Positions 45,213 to 53,727 of a stretch of DNA of 64,000 bases are shown here, piece after piece; the first letter of the stretch is position 1, and each line of letters starts with the position of its first letter. The translations under genes were made by a program, and so were the position numbers. The notes under the pieces are model-generated. The model made no database searches. It was not told the DNA's origin and worked only from the letters and a program-made list of their open reading frames with translations. The DNA comes from Pseudomonadales bacterium (GTDB lineage Bacteria; Pseudomonadota; Gammaproteobacteria; Pseudomonadales; UBA7239): assembly GCA_028280345.1 (NCBI GenBank), contig JANQLY010000005.1, positions 1-64,000 on the forward strand, read 5' to 3'.

Positions 45213-46460
45213 ATGTCAGGAGTAGTCAACAAATATGCGTTGGGTTTGCTGTTACTGTTTACTGCAATGTCAGCGAATGCAGGAAGCTTTCTTATTAATG
45301 AGATTAGCGGCTTTGATGATACAACGCCTGTTTCTCCTGTCGGTGGCAATACGGGCACCACTATTGGTGAACAGCGCTCTATTGTTTTTGCGCAAGCGGC
45401 AACTATCTGGGCATCGATAGTCCAGCCGGCCGCCGATGTCACGATTGATGTTGAATTTACAGCCCTGACACCTTGTGAGCCGGACCTTGGTCCAGTGGGC
45501 AGTGCCGGGCCGCAATACATAGACCGTGACTGGACAACCCCGACTCCGGTGCCCTTACCAGGTACCTGGTATCCAATGGCTTTGGCGCAACATTTACGCA
45601 ATGTGGATTATGGTGTATCAGCAATAGGTTCATCATTTAATAGCAATATTGGTACCTCAGGGTGTTTGACAGGGCTGACCTGGTATTACGGTCTGGATGG
45701 CAATGCGGGTGTTAATCAGGCAGATTTGCTAACGATTGTGTTGCATGAATTGGCACATGGCATTGGTTTTGTGTCCTTGGTTGATAATGCTACGGGCGCC
45801 AAGGCTGGTGGTTTTGATGACGTATTTATGACTTTTTTACGTGATGACAGCCTTGATAAAAGTTGGCCAGCAATGACTGATGGTGAACGTGTGGCATCGG
45901 CAATAGACAGTGATGATCTGGTGTGGACGGGCCCTCAAGTACAACATTTGCTATCGATACTCAGCGGCACAGAAACCAGTACTACGAATGGTTATCCGCA
46001 GATGTATGCACCAGGCGTCCTGGAAGTAGGTTCATCAGTAGCTCATTGGGATGTTGATATTACTTACGATTCCGGTGCCAACGAGTTAATGGAGTACCTG
46101 CTGGCGACACCGTGGGACATGGCTATGACCGTTGCACTGATGCGTGATATCGGCTGGGGCGGAGCTTATTATGACTATGACCTTGATGGTACATCAGACG
46201 AAAACGATGCTGTTCCTGAATCCAATGTTGCAGATACTGATACCGACGATGATGGCCTGGTAGATGATTGGTTACCCGGCTCCGGTTGTAGCGGCCCTAG
46301 TTGTAACGGTTATGGCCTGGATGGTGATGACGATGGTGATGGTGTGCAGGATGTCGTTGATGCTGATCCGCTGGATGACGCTAATACGGCAGAAACCAGC
46401 TTGCCATTGAATGCCGGTTTTACGGGCGCAAATGTTAATGATAATGCTGGCGAACAGTGA
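45213..46460 (+). CDS. Secreted metalloprotease-like protein with calcium-type repeats
   Basis: 415 residues. Signal peptide 1-23 (ends MSANA). A zinc-protease motif HELAHGIGF is at 178-186, with H178 and H182 as ligands and E179 catalytic. The third metzincin His is not in the usual place. The C-terminal part has thrombospondin type 3-like Asp repeats (DYDLDGTSDENDAVPES, DGDDDGDGVQDVVDADPLDD) that probably bind calcium. It lacks the usual sorting tail. Activity on proteins outside the cell is an inference. Confidence 0.75.
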   Translation: MSGVVNKYALGLLLLFTAMSANAGSFLINEISGFDDTTPVSPVGGNTGTTIGEQRSIVFAQAATIWASIVQPAADVTIDVEFTALTPCEPDLGPVGSAGPQYIDRDWTTPTPVPLPGTWYPMALAQHLRNVDYGVSAIGSSFNSNIGTSGCLTGLTWYYGLDGNAGVNQADLLTIVLHELAHGIGFVSLVDNATGAKAGGFDDVFMTFLRDDSLDKSWPAMTDGERVASAIDSDDLVWTGPQVQHLLSILSGTETSTTNGYPQMYAPGVLEVGSSVAHWDVDITYDSGANELMEYLLATPWDMAMTVALMRDIGWGGAYYDYDLDGTSDENDAVPESNVADTDTDDDGLVDDWLPGSGCSGPSCNGYGLDGDDDGDGVQDVVDADPLDDANTAETSLPLNAGFTGANVNDNAGEQ

Positions 46461-46531
46461 TTGTTGTTGTCGTGAATTTTTGTAACTCTTTGTTTTATAA
46501 GTAGAAAATTTTTTATTTCGGTGTGTCTGCG

Positions 46532-46560
46532 TTGACATCAACGGGGCTGTTAATTAACAT
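46532..46560 (+). promoter_or_regulatory. Candidate promoter of the IpdC-like unit
   Basis: TTGACA, 17 bases, TAACAT; 38 bases before the ATG at 46598. An inverted repeat GGGGCTG / CAGCCCC (46543-46569) straddles the -10 and could be an operator. Confidence 0.55.
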
Positions 46561-46597
46561 GCCAGCCCCACCCTCCATGCTGTATTGAAATTTCCTG

Positions 46598-47665
46598 ATG
46601 AGCACCGATAACCTGAATACCCGCCTGACCGAGTTACTCGGTTGCAAATACCCGATTATCCAGACTGCGATGGGCTGGGTGGCAGACCCGACACTGGTGG
46701 CGGGCACCTGCAATGCCGGAGGCTTTGGTTTTCTTGCCGGTGCGACGATACCGCCGGAGCAGATGGAAGCTGACATTCTCAAGGTCAAAGAACTGACACC
46801 AAACAACTTCGGCGTGAACTTCCATATGTATCAACCCAATGCAGCCGAGATTGTCGATATGGTGATCAAGCACGGTGTTAAAGCGGTGAGCTATTCCCGC
46901 TCACCGGGGCCTGACTTTATTAAAAAACTCAAGGATGCCGGTGTTGTCTGTATTCCTACCATTGGTTTGCCCAAGCATGCAGTGAAAGCGATTGAACTGG
47001 GTGCCGATGCGGTTACCGTACAGGGCGGTGAAGGCGGCGGGCATACCGGCGCGGTGCCGACTACGTTGCTAATACCGCAAGTCATAGATGCGGTGGGTGA
47101 CAGGGTGCCAGTTGTGGCCGCAGGTGGATTTAAAGACGGGCGCGGCCTGGTTGCCGCTATGGCCTGGGGTGCGGATGGTATTGCCATGGGCACGCGCTTT
47201 CTTATGACAAAGAACTCACCGGTGCCAAACGAAACCTTGCAGCGCTATATCGATTGTAAAAATCCTGCAGATATTATTGTATCCAAAGCAATGGATGGCT
47301 TGCCACAGCGCATGATTATGAATGAGCTACTTGCCGATCTGGAAAAATCCAGTGCACTTAAGAAATTGATTATTGCGCTGAAGAACGGCCTTGCGTTCCG
47401 CAAGTTTACCGGTGCAAGTATTTTTGGTTTGTTAAAATCGGCAATTGCAATGCAAACCAAAGATGGTTTGACTCCGGCGCAGGCGATAATGTCAGCTAAC
47501 GCGCCAATGATTATTCAAAAAGCGATGGTAGATGGCAAACCTGCGGAAGGTGTGTTGCCGTCCGGTCAGGTGGCAGGTGTTATTGATGAACTGCTGACCT
47601 GTGAAGAATTAATTAATAGCATCGTTGAAGAAGCACAGCAGCGTCTTAACGCGTTGGGTGCCTAA
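46598..47665 (+). CDS. Nitronate monooxygenase family protein (IpdC-like)
   Basis: 355-residue FMN-dependent TIM-barrel protein. The start reads LGCKYPIIQTAMGWVADPTL and the FMN phosphate site includes VQGGEGGGHTG and VAAGGFKDGRGL. Catalytic His of the family lies in the HTG part. Although the family is named after nitronate oxidation, IpdC of the mycobacterial KstR2 cluster belongs here and acts on the steroid C/D-ring intermediate. Its position with EchA20-like and FadE-like genes supports that role by inference. Probably first gene of a three-gene unit. Confidence 0.82.
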   Translation: MSTDNLNTRLTELLGCKYPIIQTAMGWVADPTLVAGTCNAGGFGFLAGATIPPEQMEADILKVKELTPNNFGVNFHMYQPNAAEIVDMVIKHGVKAVSYSRSPGPDFIKKLKDAGVVCIPTIGLPKHAVKAIELGADAVTVQGGEGGGHTGAVPTTLLIPQVIDAVGDRVPVVAAGGFKDGRGLVAAMAWGADGIAMGTRFLMTKNSPVPNETLQRYIDCKNPADIIVSKAMDGLPQRMIMNELLADLEKSSALKKLIIALKNGLAFRKFTGASIFGLLKSAIAMQTKDGLTPAQAIMSANAPMIIQKAMVDGKPAEGVLPSGQVAGVIDELLTCEELINSIVEEAQQRLNALGA

Positions 47666-47699
47666 TTTATTCTATAGAAAAGATTAAACAGGAACTGTT

Positions 47700-48458
47700 A
47701 TGAGCAAGCCCTTTCGAGTCAAGATTGAAAACTATATCGCTGAATTGATTTTTGATAACCCACCGGTTAACGCATTTAACTCACAAGGTTGGGCAGATAT
47801 CGCTGCTGAAATTGAATCACTTGGACAAAATGAAGACGTGCGAGTAATTGTGATTCGTGCCGATTCCAAGTTGCGCGGCTTCTGTGCCGGCGTCGATATC
47901 AAGGAACTGGCAGGCAATGATCATCTGATCGTAAAAGTAAACAAAGGCAACTACGATACGTTTAAAGCGATCCACCTGAACCCCAAGCCGGTGATTGTTG
48001 CGGTACACGGCTTCGTGCTGGGTGGCGGTATCGGTATCAGCGGTGCAGCAGATATTATTGTTGCGGCAGAAGGTGCGACGTTTGCGGTACCGGAAGTTGA
48101 TCGCGGTGCGATGGGTGGTGGTGCGCACTTGCAACGCATGTTCCCGGTACAGAAAGTACGCTATATGTATTTTACCGGTGAAGCGATTGATGCCCAGGAA
48201 GCCTATCGACTCGGCGCGGTTGAAAAAGTGGTGCCGCTTGAAGAGCTGCGCATTGAAGCAATGAAAATTGCGGAAAAGATTGCCGAAAAATCCCCGGCAA
48301 TGATTACCATTGCAAAAGAAGCGCTGACTGGAATTGAAGACGGTGATCTTGAGCGCAAATACCGTTCTGAACAGGGCTTTACACTTGAAGCCTACAATGA
48401 GAAAGATTCTGGTGAAGCTCGTAATGCGTTTGTTGAGAAACGCGATGCAAAATTTTAA
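47700..48458 (+). CDS. Enoyl-CoA hydratase family protein (EchA20-like)
   Basis: 252-residue crotonase-fold protein with NPPVNAFNS, the oxyanion segment LRGFCAGVDIKEL and the VLGGGIGISGAADIIVAAEG block. MGGGAHLQRMFP replaces the usual catalytic Glu region. This sequence class resembles EchA20, the ring-opening hydrolase of steroid degradation, by overall pattern. It is 34 bases from the IpdC-like gene and its stop overlaps the next gene by 14 bases. RBS AGGA. Hydrolase rather than hydratase activity would need testing. Confidence 0.84.
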   Translation: MSKPFRVKIENYIAELIFDNPPVNAFNSQGWADIAAEIESLGQNEDVRVIVIRADSKLRGFCAGVDIKELAGNDHLIVKVNKGNYDTFKAIHLNPKPVIVAVHGFVLGGGIGISGAADIIVAAEGATFAVPEVDRGAMGGGAHLQRMFPVQKVRYMYFTGEAIDAQEAYRLGAVEKVVPLEELRIEAMKIAEKIAEKSPAMITIAKEALTGIEDGDLERKYRSEQGFTLEAYNEKDSGEARNAFVEKRDAKF

Positions 48459-49473
48459 GCGCAGATTTTTTTACTGGACAGTTGCTGCACTGCTCAGCGG
48501 TGTTGCAACGCAGTCACTTGCACAGCGTGGCTTGCCTGAAGAACAGGGCTGGTCCGGTTATATCGGGTTACAGGCAGTTAATATTAATACTGACAGTCAG
48601 TTCAGTACGGAAGATGATAATCGCGTAACAGACAGTTTTAATAGCACGGGTAGTTCGGTCAGTGCCAATCAACTCGCGCCGCTAGGTATTGTCAGATACA
48701 CACAGCCACAATGGCGCACGCAGTTTTACGCAGGGCTACCGCCGCAAAATCTGTCCGAAGGCGAATTTGTTTTTGAAGCGGGGGTTAGGCAGCAGTTACC
48801 TGGTGGCACTATACTCAAGGCGGCCTATGTGCCAACACCGCCGGTAAGTGGTGAGGCCTGGGCGGACCCTTATATTATTAATGAGCCTCGCCGTGCCGTA
48901 GATGAAGAACGCACCGGTTTTAAACTGGGTGTGGAAAATCTGGCTAACTACGGAATTGGCATTGACTATCGCTACAGTGATATTGAGATTAATGAAGAAA
49001 GCAGCGGACTGTGGTTACAACAACAGGGTGCGGGTCTCGGTGTCGATGATATTGCGGCACTGAATCGCAATGGCGATTTCGAGGAATTAAAGCTCGGTGT
49101 TACGTTTCCGTTACAGCGTAATCTTTTTTTAACACCAGGCTTGCGCTGGCAATCTGAGGATACAGATGGAGCAGCGGTGGCCAATGATGCGCTGCGTGTA
49201 CAACTTACGTTGTTCTATAACACCGACAAGCACCGTGTCAGTGCCAATGTGTTTTATGAACAAACCGAGCATGATGATATTCATCCAGTGTTTGATCAAA
49301 TCATTGATAGCGATGGTTACGGCAGTTTTGTAACCTACGGTTATAAAGAACCGTTCAACTGGCAAAATGTGTCGTTTGATGTGCTGGGTTTGTACAGCAT
49401 TGAAGACGCGAATGTGACGTTCTACGACCGGGATTTGTGGTTGCTCGGGCTTGGTATGAGCTACACTTTTTAG
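48445..49473 (+). CDS. Outer-membrane beta-barrel protein, DUF2860-like
   Basis: About 342 residues with a signal peptide (RFFYWTVAALLSGVATQSLA). The mature part is rich in beta strands (FKLGVENLANYGIGIDYRYS, FEELKLGVTFPL) and ends LLGLGMSYTF with C-terminal Phe. DUF2860 outer-membrane proteins match this size and layout. I chose the ATG at 48445, inside the end of the previous gene, with GAGAAA upstream. Its place between steroid-type enzymes suggests uptake of a hydrophobic compound, but this is speculative. Confidence 0.72.
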   Translation: MQNFKRRFFYWTVAALLSGVATQSLAQRGLPEEQGWSGYIGLQAVNINTDSQFSTEDDNRVTDSFNSTGSSVSANQLAPLGIVRYTQPQWRTQFYAGLPPQNLSEGEFVFEAGVRQQLPGGTILKAAYVPTPPVSGEAWADPYIINEPRRAVDEERTGFKLGVENLANYGIGIDYRYSDIEINEESSGLWLQQQGAGLGVDDIAALNRNGDFEELKLGVTFPLQRNLFLTPGLRWQSEDTDGAAVANDALRVQLTLFYNTDKHRVSANVFYEQTEHDDIHPVFDQIIDSDGYGSFVTYGYKEPFNWQNVSFDVLGLYSIEDANVTFYDRDLWLLGLGMSYTF

Positions 49474-49541
49474 CGGCTTGAGATAAAGATGTAACTTGTT
49501 GAAAAATAAGGCTATTTTTTATTTTTTGGCGTTTCCACTCA

Positions 49542-49570
49542 TTGACATTTCACCCCCTCGCTCTTAGTAT
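49542..49570 (+). promoter_or_regulatory. Candidate promoter of the acyl-CoA dehydrogenase unit
   Basis: TTGACA, 17 bases, TAGTAT, 77 bases before the ATG at 49648. Same hexamers and spacing as at 35582. Confidence 0.55.
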
Positions 49571-49647
49571 GCACAGCCCGAATCACGCCGTCTGGGCCCG
49601 TTTTCTCCGCGCCCTCGGCAACCTTTCAAGCAACTGAAGACGTAGTT

Positions 49648-50820
49648 ATGGATCTAGCCTATACCGACGCCCAGAAAGCCTTTCGCGATGAGATTCGCAA
49701 CTGGCTTGCGGCCAATGTCCCGCAACAAGCGCTGAAGACTTTTGATACCGAAGAAGGGTTTCAGCAGCATCGCGAGTGGGAAGCCAAACTCAATGAGGGA
49801 CGTTGGGGTATGGTGACTTGGCCAAGTGAGCTCGGTGGTCGCGATGCAACGTTGATTGAATGGCTGATCTTTGAGGAGGAGTACTGGCGTGCCAGTGCGC
49901 CACTGCGCGTGAACCAGAACGGCATCTTTTTGCTCGGCCCCACCTTGATGGAATACGGCACTGATGAACAGAAAGCGGATATTCTGCCGAAGATGGCTGA
50001 CGGTACCGAAGTGTGGTGTCAGGGCTGGTCAGAGCCCGGTGCGGGTTCCGACATGGCAGCGATCCGTGCCAAAGCGGAGCTCACCAACGACGGCAAGCAT
50101 TACATCATTAATGGCCAGAAAACCTGGTCAACGCGCGCGGTATGGGCTGACCAGTGTTTTGGTATGTTCCGTACTGATCCGGACTCGCAACGCCACAAGG
50201 GTTTGAGCTTTATTCTGGTGCCGATGGATCTCGAAGGTATCACAGTGAGGCCGATTCCGCAGCTTGACGGTTTGCCTGGTTTTGCTGAAATCTTTTTTGA
50301 TAACGTCAAGGTTCCCGTTGAGCGTCGCCTTGGTGGTGAAGGTGAAGGCTGGGGCGTGGCGATGGCTACTGCCGGTTTTGAACGTGGTTTGATGTTGCGT
50401 TCCCCGGCGCGTTTCCAGACTACAGCGGCAAGACTGGTTGAGCTCTATAAACAGAATCAACAAAGTGCAGACCGCGATCCGGCAATTAAGGATGCTGTTA
50501 TTCGTGCCTATATGGATGCGGAAGCTTACGCGTTAACCACCTATCAAACGGCTTGCCGACTGGATAAAGGTGGCAAGATTGGTGCGGAGTCTTCCACTAA
50601 TAAAATTTTCTGGTCAGAGCTTGATCAAAAGATGCATGAAACGGCGATGAGCATTCTCAGTGCGAGAGCGGAATTATTGCCACACGCGCCAGCGGCACAG
50701 GGTGTCGGTAGCTGGCTCGATGGCTTTTTGTTTAGCCAGTCGGGGCCGATTTATGCGGGTACTAATGAGGTACAACGCAATATCATAGCGGAGCGGATGC
50801 TCGGCATGCCTAGAAAATAA
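49648..50820 (+). CDS. Acyl-CoA dehydrogenase family protein
   Basis: 390-residue FAD-dependent dehydrogenase. The substrate/FAD region reads WCQGWSEPGAGSDMAAIR and the C-terminal part ends SGPIYAGTNEVQRNIIAERML, where the GTNEVQ segment binds FAD. Such proteins introduce an alpha-beta double bond into an acyl-CoA. Steroid-type FadE enzymes often work as two different subunits, and the next gene encodes a second, dissimilar acyl-CoA dehydrogenase. This pairing suggests a heteromeric enzyme for a ring-derived acyl-CoA. Confidence 0.88.
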   Translation: MDLAYTDAQKAFRDEIRNWLAANVPQQALKTFDTEEGFQQHREWEAKLNEGRWGMVTWPSELGGRDATLIEWLIFEEEYWRASAPLRVNQNGIFLLGPTLMEYGTDEQKADILPKMADGTEVWCQGWSEPGAGSDMAAIRAKAELTNDGKHYIINGQKTWSTRAVWADQCFGMFRTDPDSQRHKGLSFILVPMDLEGITVRPIPQLDGLPGFAEIFFDNVKVPVERRLGGEGEGWGVAMATAGFERGLMLRSPARFQTTAARLVELYKQNQQSADRDPAIKDAVIRAYMDAEAYALTTYQTACRLDKGGKIGAESSTNKIFWSELDQKMHETAMSILSARAELLPHAPAAQGVGSWLDGFLFSQSGPIYAGTNEVQRNIIAERMLGMPRK

Positions 50821-50845
50821 GTCTAAACATGATTTTTTTCGGTAT

Positions 50846-50935
50846 CTGCTGTGTTGCGATTGAACTTCCGATGCTCACGTACAGCTCAAGTACGCTACGC
50901 GTCGGCTTTCAGCCGCGCCTTGCATCTACTCGAGG
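50846..50935 (+). repeat. Intergenic repeat, copy A
   Basis: About 90 bases between the two acyl-CoA dehydrogenase genes. It contains CTCACGTACAGCTCAAGTAC and ends CGCGCCTTGCATCTAC, with a small CGTAC/GTACG hairpin. An inverted relative lies at 52175-52261. Confidence 0.5.
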
Positions 50936-50973
50936 AAAATCAGTTTATAGCTTATTTTCTTCGGAGGGTAATT

Positions 50974-50991
50974 ATTCCTGGTCTCAGGAAT
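50974..50991. repeat. Short inverted repeat before the second acyl-CoA dehydrogenase
   Basis: ATTCCTG, GTCT, CAGGAAT. A 7-bp perfect palindrome 48 bases before the start; could be an operator. Confidence 0.35.
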
Positions 50992-51039
50992 GAGATAGGC
51001 TAAGTAAATTAGTGTTAATACAGACAGAGGTAGAAAAAG

Positions 51040-52089
51040 TTGGATTTTACTTTTACAGAAGACCAGCTCCTGTTTCAGGGCGAGATTAAAAAATTTCTCG
51101 TTAACGAAGTCACGCCGGAAAAAATCCGCGAGTTGTGGGAGACGGAAAGTGGCCGCAGTGACGAGTTATGGACACAGTTTGCCGAACTCGGTTTGCTTGG
51201 CATGACGGCACCGGAAGAGTTTGGTGGCCTTGGCATGAACGAAGTAGATTTTGTGCTGATTGCTCAGGAGTGTGGTTTTGTTGCCTTACCCGAGCCGCTG
51301 GTTGAGACTGTGTTGGTTGCAGTGCCATTAATTAATGCATTGAATGATGATCGCAAGGGTGAGTGGCTTGCAGCTATTGCCAGTGGTGAAATGAAAGTTG
51401 CAACAGGTTTGATGCAAAACGAACTGGTTGCCGATGCGCATATCGCCGATTTGCTGATTCTGCAATACGGTGACGAATTGCATGCAGTAGCACGCGAGGA
51501 TGTGACGCTGACCTTAAATGAGAGTGTTGATCCCTCGCGCAGATTGTTTGATGTGGAGTGGAAACCGGAGGAGAGCAACGCGATCGCTTCCGGTGATGAA
51601 GCAAAACAGTTAATTGCTGCGACACTAAATCGCGGTGCACTTGGTGCAGCAGCCCAGGCACTAGGTTTAACCCAGCGTATGATTGAGATGTCGGTACAGT
51701 ACACAGCAGACCGACAACAGTTTGGTGTGGCGATTGGTACTTTTCAGGCGGTTAAACATCGCATGGCGAATGTGGCGGTGCCATTGGAATATGCAAAAGC
51801 CGTGGTGCATCGTGCAGCTTGCTCTATTGCCAATAATCACAGTGACGCGGGTGTGCATGTGAGCCATGCCAAGGTAGCTGCCTGTGATGCATCACTTGCC
51901 GGTGCAAAGAATGGTATTCAGGTTCATGGCGCGATGGGGTACACCTGGGAAGTAGATATGCATATCTTTATGAAAAAAGCCTGGGTGTTAAACAACACCT
52001 GGGGTGATAGCGCTTTCCACAAAAACCGCGTCGCGGAATTCGCCCTGAGTGGCGCTGAAAAAATCGGTGCCGGCGCAACGTTTGTGTAG
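51040..52089 (+). CDS. Acyl-CoA dehydrogenase family protein, second subunit type
   Basis: 349 residues, shorter than the first acyl-CoA dehydrogenase and lacking the full WSEPGAGSD site. The FAD/C-terminal part reads QALGLTQRMIEMSVQYTADR, RQQFGVAIGTFQAVKHRMA and QVHGAMGYTWEVDMHIFMKK. This is the class of FadE-type partner subunits found in steroid degradation. The start is a TTG at 51040 with CAGAGG upstream; no ATG fits. It is flanked by intergenic repeat copies on both sides. Confidence 0.87.
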   Translation: MDFTFTEDQLLFQGEIKKFLVNEVTPEKIRELWETESGRSDELWTQFAELGLLGMTAPEEFGGLGMNEVDFVLIAQECGFVALPEPLVETVLVAVPLINALNDDRKGEWLAAIASGEMKVATGLMQNELVADAHIADLLILQYGDELHAVAREDVTLTLNESVDPSRRLFDVEWKPEESNAIASGDEAKQLIAATLNRGALGAAAQALGLTQRMIEMSVQYTADRQQFGVAIGTFQAVKHRMANVAVPLEYAKAVVHRAACSIANNHSDAGVHVSHAKVAACDASLAGAKNGIQVHGAMGYTWEVDMHIFMKKAWVLNNTWGDSAFHKNRVAEFALSGAEKIGAGATFV

Positions 52090-52174
52090 AAGCATTTAGG
52101 CACCTTCGTAAAACCGAGGGTTTAACAAATTATTTTTGGCTTAATATAAATTTAATCGGAATAGAGAACGTATT

Positions 52175-52261
52175 CTGCGTTGCCAGGACAAGGCATTTTT
52201 CAGCGAGCAAGCGGAGTGTATATGCTAATACATGAGTATTGCGAGCTGGGAAATAACGCAG
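52175..52261 (-). repeat. Intergenic repeat, copy B (inverted to copy A)
   Basis: 87 bases with terminal inverted repeats CTGCGTT/AACGCAG. Its reverse complement has CTCATGTATTAGCATATACA and CTCCGC, aligning with copy A. Confidence 0.5.
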
Positions 52262-52299
52262 TAGTGGCAAGCAGAAAAGTTCGGGAGAAATAATAAACC

Positions 52300-53460
52300 A
52301 TGGCAGAAGCGTATATTGTAGATGCAGTTCGTAGCCCCACTGGCAGACGTAAGGGTGGCCTAAGTCATGTACACGGAGCCGATCTCGGCGCCCACGTACT
52401 CAAGGCAATTGTAGAGCGCAACGGTATTCCCGATAACGAATACGACGATGTTATTTTTGGTTGTGTTGATACGATTGGTCCACTGGCCGGTGATATTGCA
52501 CGTACGGCGTGGCTATGTGCCGGGCTTTCCCAGCAAGTGCCTGGCACTACAGTTGATCGTCAGTGTGGTTCTTCACAGCAGGCCGTTCACTTTGCAGCGC
52601 AGGCTGTGATGAGTGGCACGATGGATGTCGTAGTGGCCGGTGGTGTACAAACTATGACACAAATTCCGATTTCCTCCGCGATGACAGCGGCAGAACCCCT
52701 GGGTTTTTCTGATCCGTTTACCGGCTCCACCGGGTGGGTAGAGCGCTACGGCAATGTGGCACCGACCCAGTTTAATTCGGCACAGATGATTGCTGACAAA
52801 TGGGAGCTCTCGCGTGAAGACCTTGAAGTGTTCTCTCTCGAATCACACACACGAGCGCTGCGTGCGATTGAAGAAGGACGCTTTGATAAAGAGATTATTC
52901 CGTATACGGATGACAAGGGCACATGCTCTATGGATGAAACACCGCGTCAGTCCTCGTTGGAAAAAATGGCAGAGCTTGATTATCTGTTTGGCTGCGACAA
53001 GGTTACCGCAGCGGTTTCCTCACAAACCTGTGATGCATCTTCGGCGGTGCTTGTGGTGTCTGAAGAGGCACTGAAGCGTTACAACCTGACACCACGCGCT
53101 CGTATTCACCATATGTCTGTACGTGCGGATGATCCGGTATGGATGCTTACAGCACCAATTCCGGCGACAGAATATGCGCTGAAGAAAACTGGAATGAGCC
53201 TCAACGATATTGATCTCGTGGAAATTAACGAGGCGTTTGCTTCTGTGGTTATGGCCTGGCTCAAGGAGACGGGCTACGATCATGGCAAAACCAATGTGAA
53301 TGGTGGTGCGATAGCGCTGGGCCACCCGCTTGGAGCAACGGGTACCAAACTGATGACAACCTTGTTGCATGAGCTGGAGCGCACCGGTGGTCGTTACGGC
53401 CTGCAAACCATGTGTGAAGGTGGTGGCCAGGCTAACGTCACGATTCTTGAGCGTTTGTAG
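52300..53460 (+). CDS. Acetyl-CoA acetyltransferase (FadA6-type thiolase)
   Basis: 386-residue degradative thiolase. The nucleophile region reads VDRQCGSSQQAVHFA (Cys near 89). The His/Cys region reads VNGGAIALGHPLGATGTK and LQTMCEGGGQANVTIL. This is the typical thiolase pair of active sites. In mycobacteria FadA6 removes the last acyl unit of the steroid ring pathway. The neighbours support a similar role here. RBS GGGAG at a suitable distance. Confidence 0.9.
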   Translation: MAEAYIVDAVRSPTGRRKGGLSHVHGADLGAHVLKAIVERNGIPDNEYDDVIFGCVDTIGPLAGDIARTAWLCAGLSQQVPGTTVDRQCGSSQQAVHFAAQAVMSGTMDVVVAGGVQTMTQIPISSAMTAAEPLGFSDPFTGSTGWVERYGNVAPTQFNSAQMIADKWELSREDLEVFSLESHTRALRAIEEGRFDKEIIPYTDDKGTCSMDETPRQSSLEKMAELDYLFGCDKVTAAVSSQTCDASSAVLVVSEEALKRYNLTPRARIHHMSVRADDPVWMLTAPIPATEYALKKTGMSLNDIDLVEINEAFASVVMAWLKETGYDHGKTNVNGGAIALGHPLGATGTKLMTTLLHELERTGGRYGLQTMCEGGGQANVTILERL

Positions 53461-53727
53461 GGGCCGCCTTGGGTCTAAATTGGGCAGGGGCAAAAATGCC
53501 TATATAGCTGATAGTTGAGTTTTCTGCCTTATTTTTTCTTTAAAAAAGTGCTTTATAATCAATAGCTTGGAAGCTCTGCAACATATAGGCAAGAGATTGC
53601 AACGTTCTGGCTGTATTTTGAGCAGGCAGAAGCGTACATTTTAAAAGCTTTCTGATGTCACTCATTATTGAGAAAGAACACTGTGACATCATTTTTTGAT
53701 TTATTGGTGAGTAAACAGGATAACCCC

